DNA of 64,000 nucleotides from Pachyseris speciosa (GCA_016490735.1 JAEMWC010000452.1:265001-329000); one strand, 5' to 3'; positions 51,801-64,000 are shown, counted from the first letter of the stretch. Notes: generated by a model from the sequence alone, not told the origin. Numbers and translations are program-made.

Positions 51801-53637
51801 TCGTGACTTATTCTCGTCTTTTCATGTTATTGATCACCTCAACTGTTTCACAAAAACACACACATTGTTCAAACTTGTGGGGAGCAAATTTCTTAGTTAT
51901 CAACTTTTTTTGCTACGCCGGTTATAACTTGAAAACAACCTAAAGCCCTCCACATGACTCACGCAGATCGACTTACATGTGGGCTCGACCGAAGGTTGGC
52001 CTAAAAACTCGATAAGGCAGGCAAATATATGCCACGGACGTAAGAAGATAGTAAAATAAAAAGGAAATTTGCGTTGAGTGTCGGCTATAAACAGTGCCAG
52101 GAATACCGCTACAGGCTTTTAAAGATAATATTGACCGGGGGACTCGAAATTGTCACTTGTTCATGACCTTGAAGATTGTCGTATCTGTAGAATTAGTTTG
52201 CCCACAAGCTCTAAATGGAGAGCGTCATTCAGCGCTTATATTTCAATGATCACAGATGTTTAGAAACCAAATCGGATGCTCGTGGGCATCTGAAAACCGC
52301 ATTTCATCTTAAGCCGACGTTACAGCTTCATGCCTCAAAGAAAAAAGCTCGGATTTGAGATTTGTGCAAAGACTATACGTCGTTGTCGTTTTGTCATCGC
52401 ATGTTGGTCAGTGGTTGCGTCATGTTCCTGGCGCATACAAATGGCGGAAAGAAAATCGAAGCCCACTGAAGCGGCAATGTTTGCATGTTTGCGGAAAATT
52501 CAGGGAGGATCGTGCAGTGTGTGACAACAAGAATGAGAGTAATTTGTTTTCCGTTTTTACCTGTGTGTCTGCCATACTTCCTTGTGCTATCATGTCGGCG
52601 AACACATCGGGTCTTCGAACGGCGGAATACAGCTCTTCTCTTCTCCTTGCGTGCTCCATGGCCGCACCAGCATACTGGTTTATGTGAGCTTGTTGTAGAG
52701 CATCTACTTCGGAAGGCCTCGCTCGCAGCGGATGGCGAGCCTGATGCTGTGAAACAGGCTGTGGGTGCGTAGGGCCGGCCATTGACTGATGTGGTGCTCC
52801 GGTAGATGGGTGGAAACCCGCCGGTCCATTGCCAAACTGCTGCGAGTGAGCAGTTTGAAACGGTTCTAATGGATGTGTGAAGTCAAATCGCGGCTGTTGT
52901 TGCTGAAAGTGTAAGGGGTTATACTGGGGAGCATAATACTGGTGCGCTTGTGGCTGCATTGGCGAACCGAGAACCTCACGAAAGTCGTGAGGCGGCGTGT
53001 GTGAGAGGCGAGGAGCACACGAGACTATGCCTGAACTGGTGACATTGGCTGAAGGCGAGGATGCGACGCCTGTTCCACTGACTGTACTTACGCCATGCAA
53101 ACCAAGGACGCGATCCTGAGAAATAAGAACACATATGGAGTTAATAACCCTATTATCTAATGAAAATAGCATGGGCGATAGTACACAGGTCTGACATGGG
53201 CTCATGACATAAGCTCGATGAGAGAAACTCGGGGTACGGATTTTTTCGAGTCATTGTACGAGGCAGTGATTTTGCGTAGCTCACCGCCATACGAAGGTTT
53301 AAATGCACGGCAGGCCGGTGTTGACTCAGTCAGTCAACTGGATGATCGACTCCTCAAGCAAGCTACAGGATCAAGTGTATTCTGACAAGTGCGGACAGCG
53401 ATCAGCTCGGCACTTGACTTGGTTTACAAAATGTACTTATACGCTTACCTCGGATTCGATCAACTCGAAGGCGGATGTTGAAGTTTCGCTTCGTTTTGAA
53501 TGAGATGAAGATGGAGATAGAGGAGTCAACGGAGGCGACAAGTCACGAGTGTGCGAGCGCTTTCTTTTGCTAGTTGGCTGCCTCTGTGCTGGTTGAGCTG
53601 AATTGTTTGAACCTAAAGGGCCCAACTGGGACGTCAT
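39740..53637 (-). CDS. TFAP2: AP-2 family transcription factor (multi-exon)
   Basis: A sequence-specific nuclear activator that binds GC-rich sites as a dimer. Coding exons on the - strand: 53637-53449 ([20 protein letters not shown]), 53115-52561 (Gln/Pro/His-rich activation region with LSHTPPHDF), 43295-43085 ([33 protein letters not shown]), 42287-42169 ([20 protein letters not shown], the basic DNA-contact part), 41746-41605 ([20 protein letters not shown]) and 40010-39740 ([19 protein letters not shown], end of the helix-span-helix dimerisation domain). All seen junctions are GT-AG, and phases agree except between exon 2 (phase 0) and 43295, which needs an unfound exon ending one base into a codon. 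The PPxY motif of vertebrate relatives is not seen. No frame damage. Confidence 0.93.
40140..40416 (-). mobile_element. Dispersed MITE family, copy B (TFAP2 last intron)
   Basis: Reverse complement of the element at 5417-5735: TAGTATAAATCTA end, CTCTGATTGGCTACGCTACT, TTTGTTTAGTTTTGAACGAC and AATCTCGAGCTCATAATTTA appear in the same order. It differs by the absence of about 40 bp near one end. Confidence 0.75.
40413..40590. mobile_element. Foldback with GCGCTATTTATAG tandem end
   Basis: GGATAGT, then CAACAGTGCGGCGAGACTGG at the left, is mirrored near 40517-40590 (CCAGTCTCGCTGCACTGTTG). The right arm carries three GCGCTATTTAT units. It abuts copy B directly. Confidence 0.55.
40845..41283. mobile_element. 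Foldback element with ~50-bp inverted repeats
   Basis: The left arm includes CCTTTTGCGCACGTCTAACG and GTGACGGCGGGAAGAGCTC. The right arm near 41230-41283 is its reverse complement with few mismatches. It lies in the TFAP2 intron between exons 41605 and 40010. Confidence 0.7.
42470..42799 (+). mobile_element. tRNA-derived SINE with (ATT)n tail
   Basis: An internal RNA polymerase III promoter is present: A box TGGCACAGTGG (42478-42488) and B box GGTTCGATTCC (42531-42541), at tRNA-like spacing. A body with paired CTCCGAGAGG and CCGGTTTTCCCC segments follows, ending in AATAAAGTG and a long ATT microsatellite (42731-42799). The tRNA-like region does not fold into a functional tRNA by eye. It lies in the TFAP2 intron upstream of exon 42287-42169. 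Confidence 0.8.
43476..43772. repeat. Recent 147-bp tandem duplication in TFAP2 intron
   Basis: Two almost identical copies start at 43476 and 43623 (CCAAAAACACATGTTGAGCG) and run to the C/A-rich CCACCACC tracts. Differences are confined mostly to the C-rich end, so the event is young. It lies 180 bp upstream (in gene sense) of the exon 43295-43085 acceptor. Confidence 0.85.
43773..52560. other. Large TFAP2 intron(s), about 8.8 kb
   Basis: It should contain at least one short unrecognised TFAP2 exon ending in phase 1. Otherwise A+T-rich, with a mariner-like MITE (45079-45239), an AAT-rich patch near 47650-47690 and a T-tract of about 24-27 bases at 49227-49252. No other gene recognised. Confidence 0.5.
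45079..45239. mobile_element. Tc1/mariner (pogo)-like MITE
   Basis: It starts CAGTCAACTC and ends GAGTTGACTG, with mirrored ACGGAC/GTCCG and GACACCCCGATAATACGGAC inside. TA follows the right end; CA precedes the left, perhaps a decayed TA target duplication. The CAGT terminus and TA target are typical of Tc1/mariner-group elements. Confidence 0.6.
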
Positions 53638-56600
53638 AATTAAGCTTAATTCGCGGCCGGTGCTAAATGTTTTATAACCCGGGGCTCTCTACCAGTCGGC
53701 GGCGCTCGACGTTATTCAGTCACGGTAGGTTATGTTTTGCTTACACTTGCTCCACTCAACGGCGGTAGGATTGGTCTCGTTTGCACAAATTATCGCCGCA
53801 GGGAAATCTAAAGGCCGTACTCGACGCCGCACTCCAAGTGCACTCGGTTTAAATTTCGTGCAGACCGCGGCACTGCTTTGTGTTGCGTCAGGTCGCAGCG
53901 ATCACTTTTCAAAAGATGCTTTAGGGAATTGACAGGGGCTTGAGTGGCAAGTCAGACAGATTTTAATTATTTTCTGTCGTATTAAAGTTTCCAATTATTT
54001 GCAAATCAATTGAGGCCCCCCGATGGTTTATAGTACTTGTGTACTCTTCACCTTATAGGTGATTGGCAGATTAAGAAAGCAAATCGTATAATAATGCCAT
54101 CCAACACCCAATAATCTATGGTATATAAACAGGCAGGCGGAGCTTTGTCACAATTTTCACTGAGCCTTTTGTACGTTCTTTTGCTTTGTTTGTGCAAGAG
54201 GTGGGCGTGAGGTTTGCATCACATTTTCTTCCATGGCATTTGTCCACCTTGGCTCTGGCCCACCGTCACTAAGTGGCGATAACGGCGTGTAAAATCTGCC
54301 GGTTTGGCGTCGAAACGCAGCGAGACGGTCCGCGCGCTGGAAAACTCGGTTCGTCCACGCGTGATTGCGTTGGCAAATGAAAAGTGACAAATGCTTCCTG
54401 AATCGTGACCAAAGAACGAAGAATCATCTGTGCTCTAAATTATACCAGATTAGTCGGCGGTTTCTTTTGAAGTATATGCGCACATCACAACAAGATAAAA
54501 GAAGGCTTCAAAGACTTTTAACGCAGGTCAGAGAAAATTGCAAAGGGCTTGTCACAACGCCCACAAAAGGTCCATCGCCACATGTTTATACAAGTTTAAA
54601 ACGATCAGCTTTTCTGGAGCGTTGAAAAGCTTCTGATGTAACGTGTAACGCACCGTTGACCGTCCACCGAGCGTGCGACAAAAACTGATATATTTGAGGT
54701 CATCTATCTGTTTTATCTCTGTTCTGAAGTGTTTGCAAACAAGAGAAAGTGTTTTGGGGGCCATCAGGGTCTTAAGACCGTAGTGTTGTACTCCAACATC
54801 TAGCCTTGATGTTGAACAGATTTGATTAATTATTGAATAAATGGCTTATTTCATTTCATTATGTTCCCAAGTTGTCTTAATGACTTCTACACTCAGTGCA
54901 GAAAAATAAGCACTGGCCCACAAAAGGTCTTGGAATAAAGACGATCGCCAACGCGAACCCAGCGTCCTGATTGTTCACTTAATTTAATGGGCATCAGCTG
55001 TTGTGAAGTTGTAACGTGTGATCGATCGTAATTTCATGTGACTTCACACTCGATCGAAGGTTTCGCGCCTCAAAGCCAGTTATTGTTTGATCACACAATA
55101 ATTGTCTGTTGTTTACATGTACTTAGAATTTGGAAAGCCGAGAAAATTGCTCGATATAATTAACACCAAAGGATGATCCGGATATTTTGAACAAAAATAG
55201 ATCAATATTGATCTCGGGATCGCCAATATTTGATATTAAGTTTAGCCTCCGCTAGGCCAATGTTTGCCAACAAGTACTTAAGCGACATTTTGGGATTTAA
55301 AAACCTTTCCACGATGTGCGCGTTAGTAATGTGACTCGCGCGTCACCGTCCTTATTAAAACAGCAGTTGCGTGTTATTCAAATTCTTAGGTTTATTCAAA
55401 GGACCCTGCAGATGTGGCCTTTTGTCGCGGGACTCCAAGTTGATGTTATTTACGTTTAAAGCTATGTAAGTCTATAAACCCCATGCTGTTCTATCACGTC
55501 TGTTCCCAATTCACTATCGACCGCGTACCAACCCGCAAAACTCCGAAAGATTTTTATTTTTCGCCGTGTAACTCGCTAAAAATGTAAATCGCTCTGTCCC
55601 GAGCCCGTTAAGAAAATTACATAGCGGCAAAGATTCGTTGAAAATAATCTATATGCTAATTTTTATCTGTTACGTTTGGCTACATCGCTTGCCCAAGTCA
55701 CGAAACCTAATCCTACCCTTATGGCAAAATTGTCATCGACCAGACTGACAAATGGTAACGAAGAAATCATCGTAAATGTTCTTCGGTAAAAACCAAGGGA
55801 AAGCATGGCTTCTGATTTGTCAAATCGTAACTTTTGCACCTTAAACTTCGGTTGTATTTGCATACGTTTCCGACAAACAGACAATGAATAAAATGTTTAG
55901 GTTTTCCACAGAAAAGCTGGCGGAGAAAGAATTCAAAAATGCTTTTTGTCCCAAAAACTTTTCAAGAGCCAGATGAAGCATTTTAATCCAAACAATACTA
56001 ACGTTTCCGTCCGATAGAAAATAGCACTTCAATTTGTTTGGCTTTCCTATTCCTTTCCTATTTCTCGAGACAGCGAAATGAGCCGAACAAACAAGTTAAA
56101 GTCACGGCTGGTCAAAGAGATTCACTCAACGTGATTGTTTAATTTGCCCGGCTGCAACTGGAAACTCGGCCTAGTTAACGGCTATCAATACCCACAGAGC
56201 CAAGAAAAAAAGTCTTGAAAATACATTTTGACGAAACATTCCCCCTGGAGCCGAAGGCTTGGCTTTCTCAACTCGCTTTTAAGTGATGGGTGACCTACAC
56301 CATCAAGTGTCGTCATTTAATTTTTTTTTATAGTTTGAATGCAGAAATTTAAGTTGTGACTTCAGTTAGACTTCTTCACCTTCGTGATGATTCATGTTAA
56401 TTGTTCACGAGAGTCAATCCTCTTATGCTTCGATGACACTTCAGAAACAGCCTTCGGGTCGTGCATGTGCAGCTTCACCACTTGAATTCAAACGGCTCGT
56501 CTTTCATTACATAATATCGTATCGTAAGGAAGCCGAAAGATTTCAGGGCATCGCTTTACGACAACGAAGAATCTTTCAACAACCCTATTACGTTTCAGAG

Positions 56601-59600
56601 GCTTTTCACTGCAGTCGTTTTTGATAACTTCTGCCCTAACGTGTTTTGACATATTTTGATGAGATATTTGTACAAGAAAGACTTGAAGCAAGGCGATAAA
56701 TGGCCGATGGTCTTTTTTGACAAACTCTTGGTTACACAAACAAAGGCTTATCCCATACAAGTGACACGAGGGGGGAGCCGTTGTCACTCAATACACTTGA
56801 TCATTGAAAAGTGAAAACGGCGGGCCGTTTGTTGTGAAATTACTTCTGCGATGTTTCGTTTGTGGTTTTTTCAAACCATGGCAACACACGTGTATCCAGC
56901 CACTTCTTCGCAAGCGGACATTCTCGTTAATGGAAGCACCATTTGCATCATTCACCTTGGCTCAGTTGACATTACATTACGACGGTAATAATTAAAAGTG
57001 TAGCATCTCGATATCACGTTACTGCAGTGATACATACAACATATACATATACCGCTAGTTATTGCGTTACAACCGTGATCGTTGATATTTACGTTAGAAT
57101 AACATTTCTCCGTTATAAGTGATTTTCACTGCCGCGAGCATCGCTGGATTGCATTGCCACATGATCGCCGATTTTATAGCGCGATAACGCAGTAAAACCT
57201 TGATACACGATTTCCTAGCTTAGTACACGTAGTGCGTTGGCACTTGTAGTAGTAATGTGATATCAAGGCCCAATATCTTCAATCGCGGAGGCGACGAAAG
57301 ATCAAGGTTAAACAATACAGGGAAACATCACGACAAAAATAATTTTAAAACAAACGGCGCGCCAAAATATGACAGGTCGTCTCGTGTTGTTTGCTTAGCA
57401 CTCACTTTGTAATAGATTATATAATAAGACAACGAGAGTATAATCGGGTGTAAATTACGTGAAAATGGTCAGCGCGTTGCGCCCAAAGGTGAGAAAGTTG
57501 CCGAAACTCGCGGAAATCGAAAAGAGTTCTTCAGAAATGCAACTGTTGAATCTCAATTCAGTTCAAGGAGATCAACGAGATTTTTTTGTTTATAAAACGA
57601 TGACTGATTCACACTTGGCTGCTACGAGTCGAGATGAAAATTGATCAGGTTGCTCCGAACAACTGCGATTCAAGCGAAAATATGCCGTGGTTGTATGTCG
57701 GTTTGTCGCCTAAGACAACAACGAACAACCAGGTTGAAAGAAAGCTCTACAAAGAGAGAGACATTTCGGTTTTCGGTATTGAACTGCGTTAACTTGCAGT
57801 CTCAGTTTACTTTTAGAAGATCAAACTATACATAGAGTAGCAGATAAGTCAAATAAATTTAAGCTAAATCAAACGTTTTTGCGATGTCAGTCGCAAAAAT
57901 GTTAAAAGAATATACACAATGAAAGATATCTGTTGCAGGTTTGAAGGATACGCTTCAGTTAGCAAGCAGTTGGCTTTTTTACGAGCCGGACATATTTCTC
58001 AAAACCGACTCGTATCTCTGGTCACACGGATCGCATGAGCGGTACACGAGTGAAGTATCGTTTTTCCTGCCAGCCGCTTCTTTCGCTACGATTGAGAGGT
58101 AATATAATTACGTTTATAGAGCTAACTTTTGGATGGCAAGGAAAATTTGTTAAAAGCATCTCTCACTCCATAACTCACCGTTCGCTACCTCATTGCAAAC
58201 TCGATGAGTTTCATGGGAAACTGTTAGAAACAGACTGGTGATGCCGCATTTCCGCTTTTTCCACTGAATAAGCCTCGAACAATCGAAGCTTGGAAACAAA
58301 GTCCTGAGCCAGCATCAGAGATAATTCTCTCATAACTCCTCCGTCGAGAAGCAAGCATTTTATCCACCTAGTGATCCGTTTCTCCAAACTCTATCCACTG
58401 TGTGACCACCTCTAATCAATTCTAGCCTGGGTTACGTTAGCGGAGTGAACTCTTCCTTCGCCTGAAGCCGTTTGTTTATGATTTTCTTTTATTCTGTCGT
58501 TTGACAGGCATGATCACGTACAGCCGGAAAATACTTCGCTTTTTAAGACAAGCACTGCGCTCGATCTCGTTAAAAATAGTCAAGCGCGTGACAGGCGAAA
58601 TAACTCAAATTCTACGGCCCCGAAGGCATTTCGACCACCAAGACTGACACAGCGCTGTAGTTGACCGGCGCTTAATACAGACTATAAATATTTGCCCAAG
58701 GAATACACCTATACGGTCTACAAGGCTGTAGGCGCTTAAGTCTGTTTATAGAGCGGTTCGGTTTGCGGCCACGCGAGACTCCGAATGGGAGGTGGTTTAC
58801 AAGTGATGGGCAATGAGCAGTATAAATAAACAAATAAGCTTGTATAAGCCGACATAATGGGACGCATGAAAGCGCAGTGCAACAGGACGTTTCTTGCGTG
58901 TCTGCAGGGGCTGTAAAACCGCGGAATTTTAAACTCTTAGATGTATACTCACCTTTGGCGCGATCTTCGCAGCTTTCATGGAAGAACAACTGTCGTCAGC
59001 GGCGTGTGCATCGCGGGCTCCCAATTTACCTTCGAACATGTCTTAGAAAAAATATTAAGAACAAAGGGCGACGATTGACAACTTGATACAAAGAGATCGG
59101 TTTTCCTTTTTAAAACAAGTGTACCTTTGTAATTTGAAACTACTTTAAGTTGTGTTTGTATTTCACCTCGCCGTTTTGCGAGGTTCAGCGCGTCCGTCAG
59201 CGAAAGCAAAACTGTTTGACGTTTTCGTTCGTATATTGTACTAAAATCTTTGTAGTAACAGCTGCTGAACTAAAATAATAGAATAAAAACTCGGCCGAAA
59301 TTTCCTCATCTCATCTGGATGAGTTACATCCGTCACGTGTACTTGATGTTTGTTGTTACGGTAGAGTGGAATGGAATTTAGTAGTAGTAGCTCACGTTTG
59401 ATATTCAATATTTAAAACCATGTTTTTATTCGATAGTTGGCATGAAGTGTGTCAAAGATGAAGACTGCTGTAAAAATTCATTAATTTGTAGACGTAACTC
59501 AGCACCTTAGAAGCAAATGCCACTGAAGAAATGCCTTGAATCCTTCCTTACTCAACCTTTTGTATTACACCTTCTTTACCAGCAGATTCCCAGAAAAAGC

Positions 59601-62067
59601 TTGAAACGTTTCATCAATCATTAAACTTTAACTTCAAGAGTATCTAACACGGAATGTCATGACACTCATTGAATAGTTTCGTCAAAACAGTTTTCATTTT
59701 TTAAATGTCTTTGTTTCTTTCTTTCTCTGTGTTCAACTTTGAAGAAAACTCTGAGAGTTTACAGCTTGCTTTAGTCTCCATTTAACTGTATGCAGAAACC
59801 GACCGAAACAATTTTGCAGGATTCAAGCCATATTTTAATACAAAAACGCCTACGTAAGGTTCCCAAAGAGTATACCTCCTTAAAGGTGTTAGTTTTTAAA
59901 TTTCCGAAATCAAAAGGTGTTTAAGAAATAAACTTGACCCTTATTGCGGATGCAATTCTTCAGAGATTTTATAGCACTTAAATAATATCAGTTTTAAAAT
60001 ACTGTGTTTTTTTAGTTTAGTTTTCGGTTTACTGATCATGTTCAGTCACATTCTGATTTAAAAAATCGTACTGGACAGGTTTTGGCAAATCGCGAGAGAC
60101 TTTTTCGTAGGCTTTTGCCTTGAGTAGTCTTAGCAATAACGAGAAGCAAATGATCACTAAGTAAGCCAAGACGCAATGCTTTAACCTAGCATCGGTGGAA
60201 ACTTCCCGAGAGCAATACTGTACTTACAGCTCTTACAGCAACCAATATGGAATCAGAGGATGAGAAAAAGTGTTATTCGTTGCCTTCGGCTTCTCTACGA
60301 TTACTATAAATAAGTCTTCAAGTACCTCACTCTCTCTGTCAAAGTCATAACTGAATACCTGCAGAGTGGAAGGATACCTGGGCGCTGGAACTAAGGTACA
60401 TCATACAAAAGTCGGCCGGAATCTTGGCCGGTCATTAGCGTTTGATGTAAAGAGGAGTAAGAACCCAGGGGGAGATCCGTGTTTGAACAGATGATTATAC
60501 AACACATGCACAGAAAACGACTGCTGCAGGGCTTTTAGAAGCCACCATCAGATCTGCTCAGTAGTTTATCGAAGATTCAAACAGCTGCGATGGGTTGGAA
60601 TAGTTTGGAAACAATAATTCATAATTCCCCAAGAAAACATTTCACTAATTCACCTTACTGATTTTCGCCAAGTTTTACCATCAGTTTTTGTGTTTTACAA
60701 ATCACTGGAAAAGGTTGTCCGGCATTTCTTGTCAGCTTGCCTATTCCGGGGAGAAAGAATGAAGTCACTTCATGCATGCATCTCATCCCATTTCAAGGGC
60801 ATCAATTCCCTTGAATAATGATTGTCATGATTAATGTTAACTTAAGTTCTCCTGTGCTTTTTAGGATTTGTCATCTCTTATTTGTTTTTTTGTTACGTTC
60901 CCTACAGGGCCCGCGCAGAAGTTTGTAACTGGGGGACTCACTTCGAACGCTTTAGCGTGAGTCAACTCGGGGATCCGCATGCTCCCCGGAAAATTTTAGG
61001 TCAAAGTCCTTGAAATGGCTGGAATGCATTTAAAACTAACATGGTGTGGTAAACTTATACACTTTCAGCAGGACCCATGAATGGGCCCATGAATAGGAGT
61101 CACTCTCCCATACGAGCCCTTTGAGTCAACCTTTGCACGTATCTTTCTATTTTAGAACGCTGCGAGTTTCTAAATTTCACGCACTGTGTAGAATGCCAAA
61201 GAAGGATCGGGACAATGAGCTCCCATCTTCCACAATGTTATTACGGATGCTTGTGTGCGGAATTTACTGGAAACAGATTTTCCCAGTACATGGAGCCTCC
61301 TGCAGAAAAAGCAGTTCTAAGAATATAGGCGCAAACGTTGACTCAAGGAAACGTGTATAAAAGGGTATCAGTTTTAAAACAAGAATAATCCGTTTTCTGT
61401 AAAACGTTAAATAGAAAAGTAACTTCGAAGTATTATTTGCTTTTTACTGTTGAAATGTGGGGGGAGGCTAAAGCCCAGCTCTTCCCTTGCCCGTATTACC
61501 TTATTCCATAGTCCCTTGTGCCTTCCAGTCGTTTTTAACGCCATTTTGTCGATTTCCTTCCCACGAGTACTGCACACTATAAAATAACTGAAGGCAGGGG
61601 ACCTCCGAACGACCCCTCACCACGCGAAGGCCAATAATTCTAAACAAATAGCGTGCAGCAGTCATGGGAAGGAAAATCGACGAAATGACGTTAAAAACGG
61701 CTGGAAGGTACAAGGGGCTATGGAATGAAGGTAAGATGGCTTTACAGGTTATATTCTGAGTGATTATGGTTATTTTCTCGATGCTCATGTCGTTGTAACA
61801 CTAAAACGGTACACATGAGTGGTTATATATTAGCCACAAATGTCCGAATTGCACGTAAAAAATGCAAAGAATATCAACTTTAGTTGACTAAAAGGTGGTT
61901 TATTAGAGCTAGACAAACGAAAAGATTTCACATTTAAAAACGATTTGCTGGCTTTATTTCTTCAAAATTCACGTACGTATTAGAAATTTTTACTGATGTC
62001 CTTCAAACACCCATTCCACACATAGTACGTTTGAGCTGCCTGTGATGACACCATGCTCGAAACTTGG
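53638..62067. other. Upstream region of TFAP2, no gene recognised
   Basis: About 8.4 kb. Many short open frames on both strands, none with recognisable protein features or consistent splice sites. It would hold the TFAP2 promoter, and perhaps distal regulatory DNA, but no specific element can be named from the sequence. Confidence 0.4.
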
Positions 62068-62258
62068 CAATCTCGTACCCAGAGTCCCCAGGCCCTTTGG
62101 CCAGCGGTTAGTCGCCAGGAGAGACTCTGGGATAATGGAAAAAAATTAAATTTTTTGATTGGCTGGCCCATAACGGCTTCCATTGTTTTACCCCAGATTT
62201 TCTGGAAATCCGCTGACCAAACAGCCCGAGGACTCTGGGACTTCTGGGTACGAGATTG
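62068..62258. mobile_element. MITE with 9-bp target duplication, copy 2
   Basis: GAAACTTGG flanks it at 62059-62067 and 62259-62267. Termini CAATCTCGTACCCAGAGTCC and, inward from the right, CAATCTCGTACCCAGAAGTCC-like sequence. Same family as 36257-36480; the shared ends read CAATCTCGT-x-CCCAGAG. Confidence 0.82.
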
Positions 62259-62267
62259 GAAACTTGG

Positions 62268-63467
62268 ACGAACCACTTTGAAGGATGGAGAGGGAGGTGG
62301 AGTAAGTAAGTAATTAAGTAACTAATTCTATTATCCACCGATCAGTCGCATATGAGCGTAGGCTCGTTAAATGCAAATGTGCCGAAGACAGACGCTAGGG
62401 GTGGTCACTGCCAGAGTTTTATTACGTCCCAAGTGGTTCTTTTACGTCCCACGGGATCAATTATCGGAAGAGTTGTGACGCGGGACCAACGGTTTATCGT
62501 CCTACTTTATCACACATTTCTTACTAGCAGCGGCTTTAACAAAGAAACGTTTATTCTACTGGGATTGTCACAACAATTTTGCAACTGGTTGCAGCTAAAA
62601 ATTTCGGAAAGCCAACATCAGTTCTTAAAATTCCGGCCCCTGGTTGAAACGGACGCCTTCAACATTTACTTCAACATTCGTTAATCAATACGTTGAATCA
62701 AATATTGAAGCAGTGAAAGTCTGGAAAATGTTGAAAGCAAAGGGGTTAAAGCAAATTTAAGTTGGTTCAACTTTCGTTAAAACATTTGATCAACATTTCC
62801 TTTGTGCTCGGAAATGTTGAATGGTATTGAAGCCGTCTGAACACTTTGTTAAACGAGTTTATGTCTGCGATCACACGCAAATAGAAGTAAGAGCTTGTTC
62901 CCAGTTCTTCGTTTGCCTTGAAAGTTCTCGATCAAATGCTGAACGGATGTTGATTTCTTGCCATTAAACTGTAATAAATAAATAAATAAAGTTATCTGAA
63001 CAACTTCCACCAAACATTTTTTCCGCTTCTCAACATTTACCCAACATCAATATCCCTCTGTTGAAACCGTGTGAACGAATGGCAGAGCTCCGTCTTTGGA
63101 GCGCGCAGAGCAGCATGGGTAAGAAAATATGGAGACCTATTGATGCGAGAAAATTTGGTCACCGTACGACCGACGTCCACCCATCCGTGTAACCCAATGG
63201 GAATTGTAAACAGTACTGAGAAGTTGTTGCTTTATTAATAAGGTGTATCCTTTTACATACTTACTATGAAGATAGTTTTTCTTAATCTCGGCTCCAGACC
63301 CCTGAATTAAAAGTATATAAACAGTTTTCAAAAACTGTAACGGTCACTTTTGAAAATATATGTTGCCTAGCGTACGAAACGTCAAGTCTATATAAAATGC
63401 GTTGGTTTACCATGTTTATCTCCACTGTTTGTGTTTTTTTTTCTAATCAAGCTACTATGGCCTAACA

Positions 63468-63514
<47 letters not shown>

Positions 63515-64000
63515 TGATGATATCAGCATGATAATAACCGCGGTGGAAATCCGCTTTTAGGCTTGGCTAGATATATATTACTCTCTTCGTGAACAAGATG
63601 GTAAAAATTTGGAGTTTTTACTAGAGGTTGCAGTTTCACTGCTGTATCGGACTTGTACAGGAAACCCATAAAAACTGCACACACGCCTTAGCGGTAAGTT
63701 ACCTTTTTGAGCTGAAAACTTCCCTTGAGAAGTTGATTTGTAGTTTCCTCCGCTACAAAAGAGCATAGCATTTCTTGGTTTGGTAACCACTTTTTAAATT
63801 CCCAGTCAGCATCCCGGCGCAAATCCTAACATGCTCAAAGAAAAACGTTTAAACATTTTTTTAGAGCATTAATTGGCTGTGAATTGTTTTCAAGATATTC
63901 AAAATCTCCATAAAACGCTTCTAGTTATTTCGTCTTCACAATGTTGGCGAGCTCCTATAGCACACTTTTATTAAATATGTCAACCTAAGAACATCTGGTA
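62268..64000. other. Repeat-like and unannotated sequence to window end
   Basis: Near 62640-63070 CAACATT motifs recur in both orientations (TTGAAACGG and CCGTGTGAACG at opposite ends), suggesting a degenerate foldback element. No gene recognised. Confidence 0.35.
63468..63512. repeat. (AAT)n microsatellite
   Basis: About 15 consecutive AAT units followed by ATG/ATGATG variants. It resembles the tails of the SINE at 42470 and the insertion at 32148, but no element was recognised next to it. Confidence 0.85.

Noticed and set aside
53732..53932. Open frame opposite the TFAP2 5' region
   Set aside because: No conserved features; likely chance open frame in the promoter region.
57465..57644. 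First exon of an unknown gene (MVSALRPK then a GTGAGA donor)
   Set aside because: Short, with no promoter or downstream exon evidence and no recognisable family.
63370..63390. Second hammerhead motif (CGAAACGTC)
   Set aside because: The GAAACGTC part is present, but no CTGATGA core or stem II could be found before it.

Overview
The window is animal nuclear DNA, most likely from an anthozoan cnidarian such as a stony coral. That placement is inference. It rests on two intron-containing host genes of animal type, A+T-rich non-coding DNA packed with small foldback transposons, and the cnidarian flavour of the virus-like block. No rRNA gene, functional tRNA gene or CRISPR array was found.

Host genes. 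(1) COX5B, cytochrome c oxidase subunit 5B, lies on the + strand in four exons (617-6431). A possible small secreted peptide starts divergently from the same upstream region (292-483). (2) An AP-2 family transcription factor (TFAP2) lies on the - strand between 53637 and 39740. Six coding exons were recognised, including the whole DNA-binding and dimerisation domain. At least one short exon between 43295 and 52561 was not found.

Mobile DNA. Foldback elements fill the COX5B introns and the 7.1-8.9 kb region, where three are nested. A decayed L1/Tx1-type LINE spans 9.0-14.2 kb. A ruined Polinton/adintovirus-like endogenous DNA virus occupies about 14.5-33.3 kb. Downstream are a possible short spliced non-coding transcript, palindromes, a long inverted repeat (35.2-37.2 kb) enclosing a Penelope-like remnant with a hammerhead-ribozyme-like motif and a 9-bp-TSD MITE, a LINE 3' remnant, a cluster of foldbacks inside a TFAP2 intron, and a tRNA-derived SINE.

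The virus-like block has a coherent layout. Left, + strand: six small A+T-rich genes of unknown function. Middle, - strand, read leftward from 23728: a proline-rich protein, penton-like minor capsid protein, a small protein, double-jelly-roll-type major capsid protein, a repeat-containing minor virion protein, a membrane segment plus adenain-like protease, a zinc-ribbon protein, and a phospholipase A2-like protein. From the same 9-bp gap, + strand: packaging ATPase, a collagen plus tail-fibre-repeat fibre, and a membrane protein. Right: a zinc-ribbon gene (-), retroviral-type integrase (+), a small gene (-) and protein-primed family B DNA polymerase (-). Replication, integration, packaging, maturation, capsid and host-attachment functions are thus all represented. 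Most genes carry frameshifts, stops or insertions; the ATPase, the membrane protein and several small genes are open. Neither end of the element could be fixed by terminal inverted repeats.

From 53.6 kb to the end no gene was recognised. The stretch upstream of TFAP2 contains only small repeats that I could identify.
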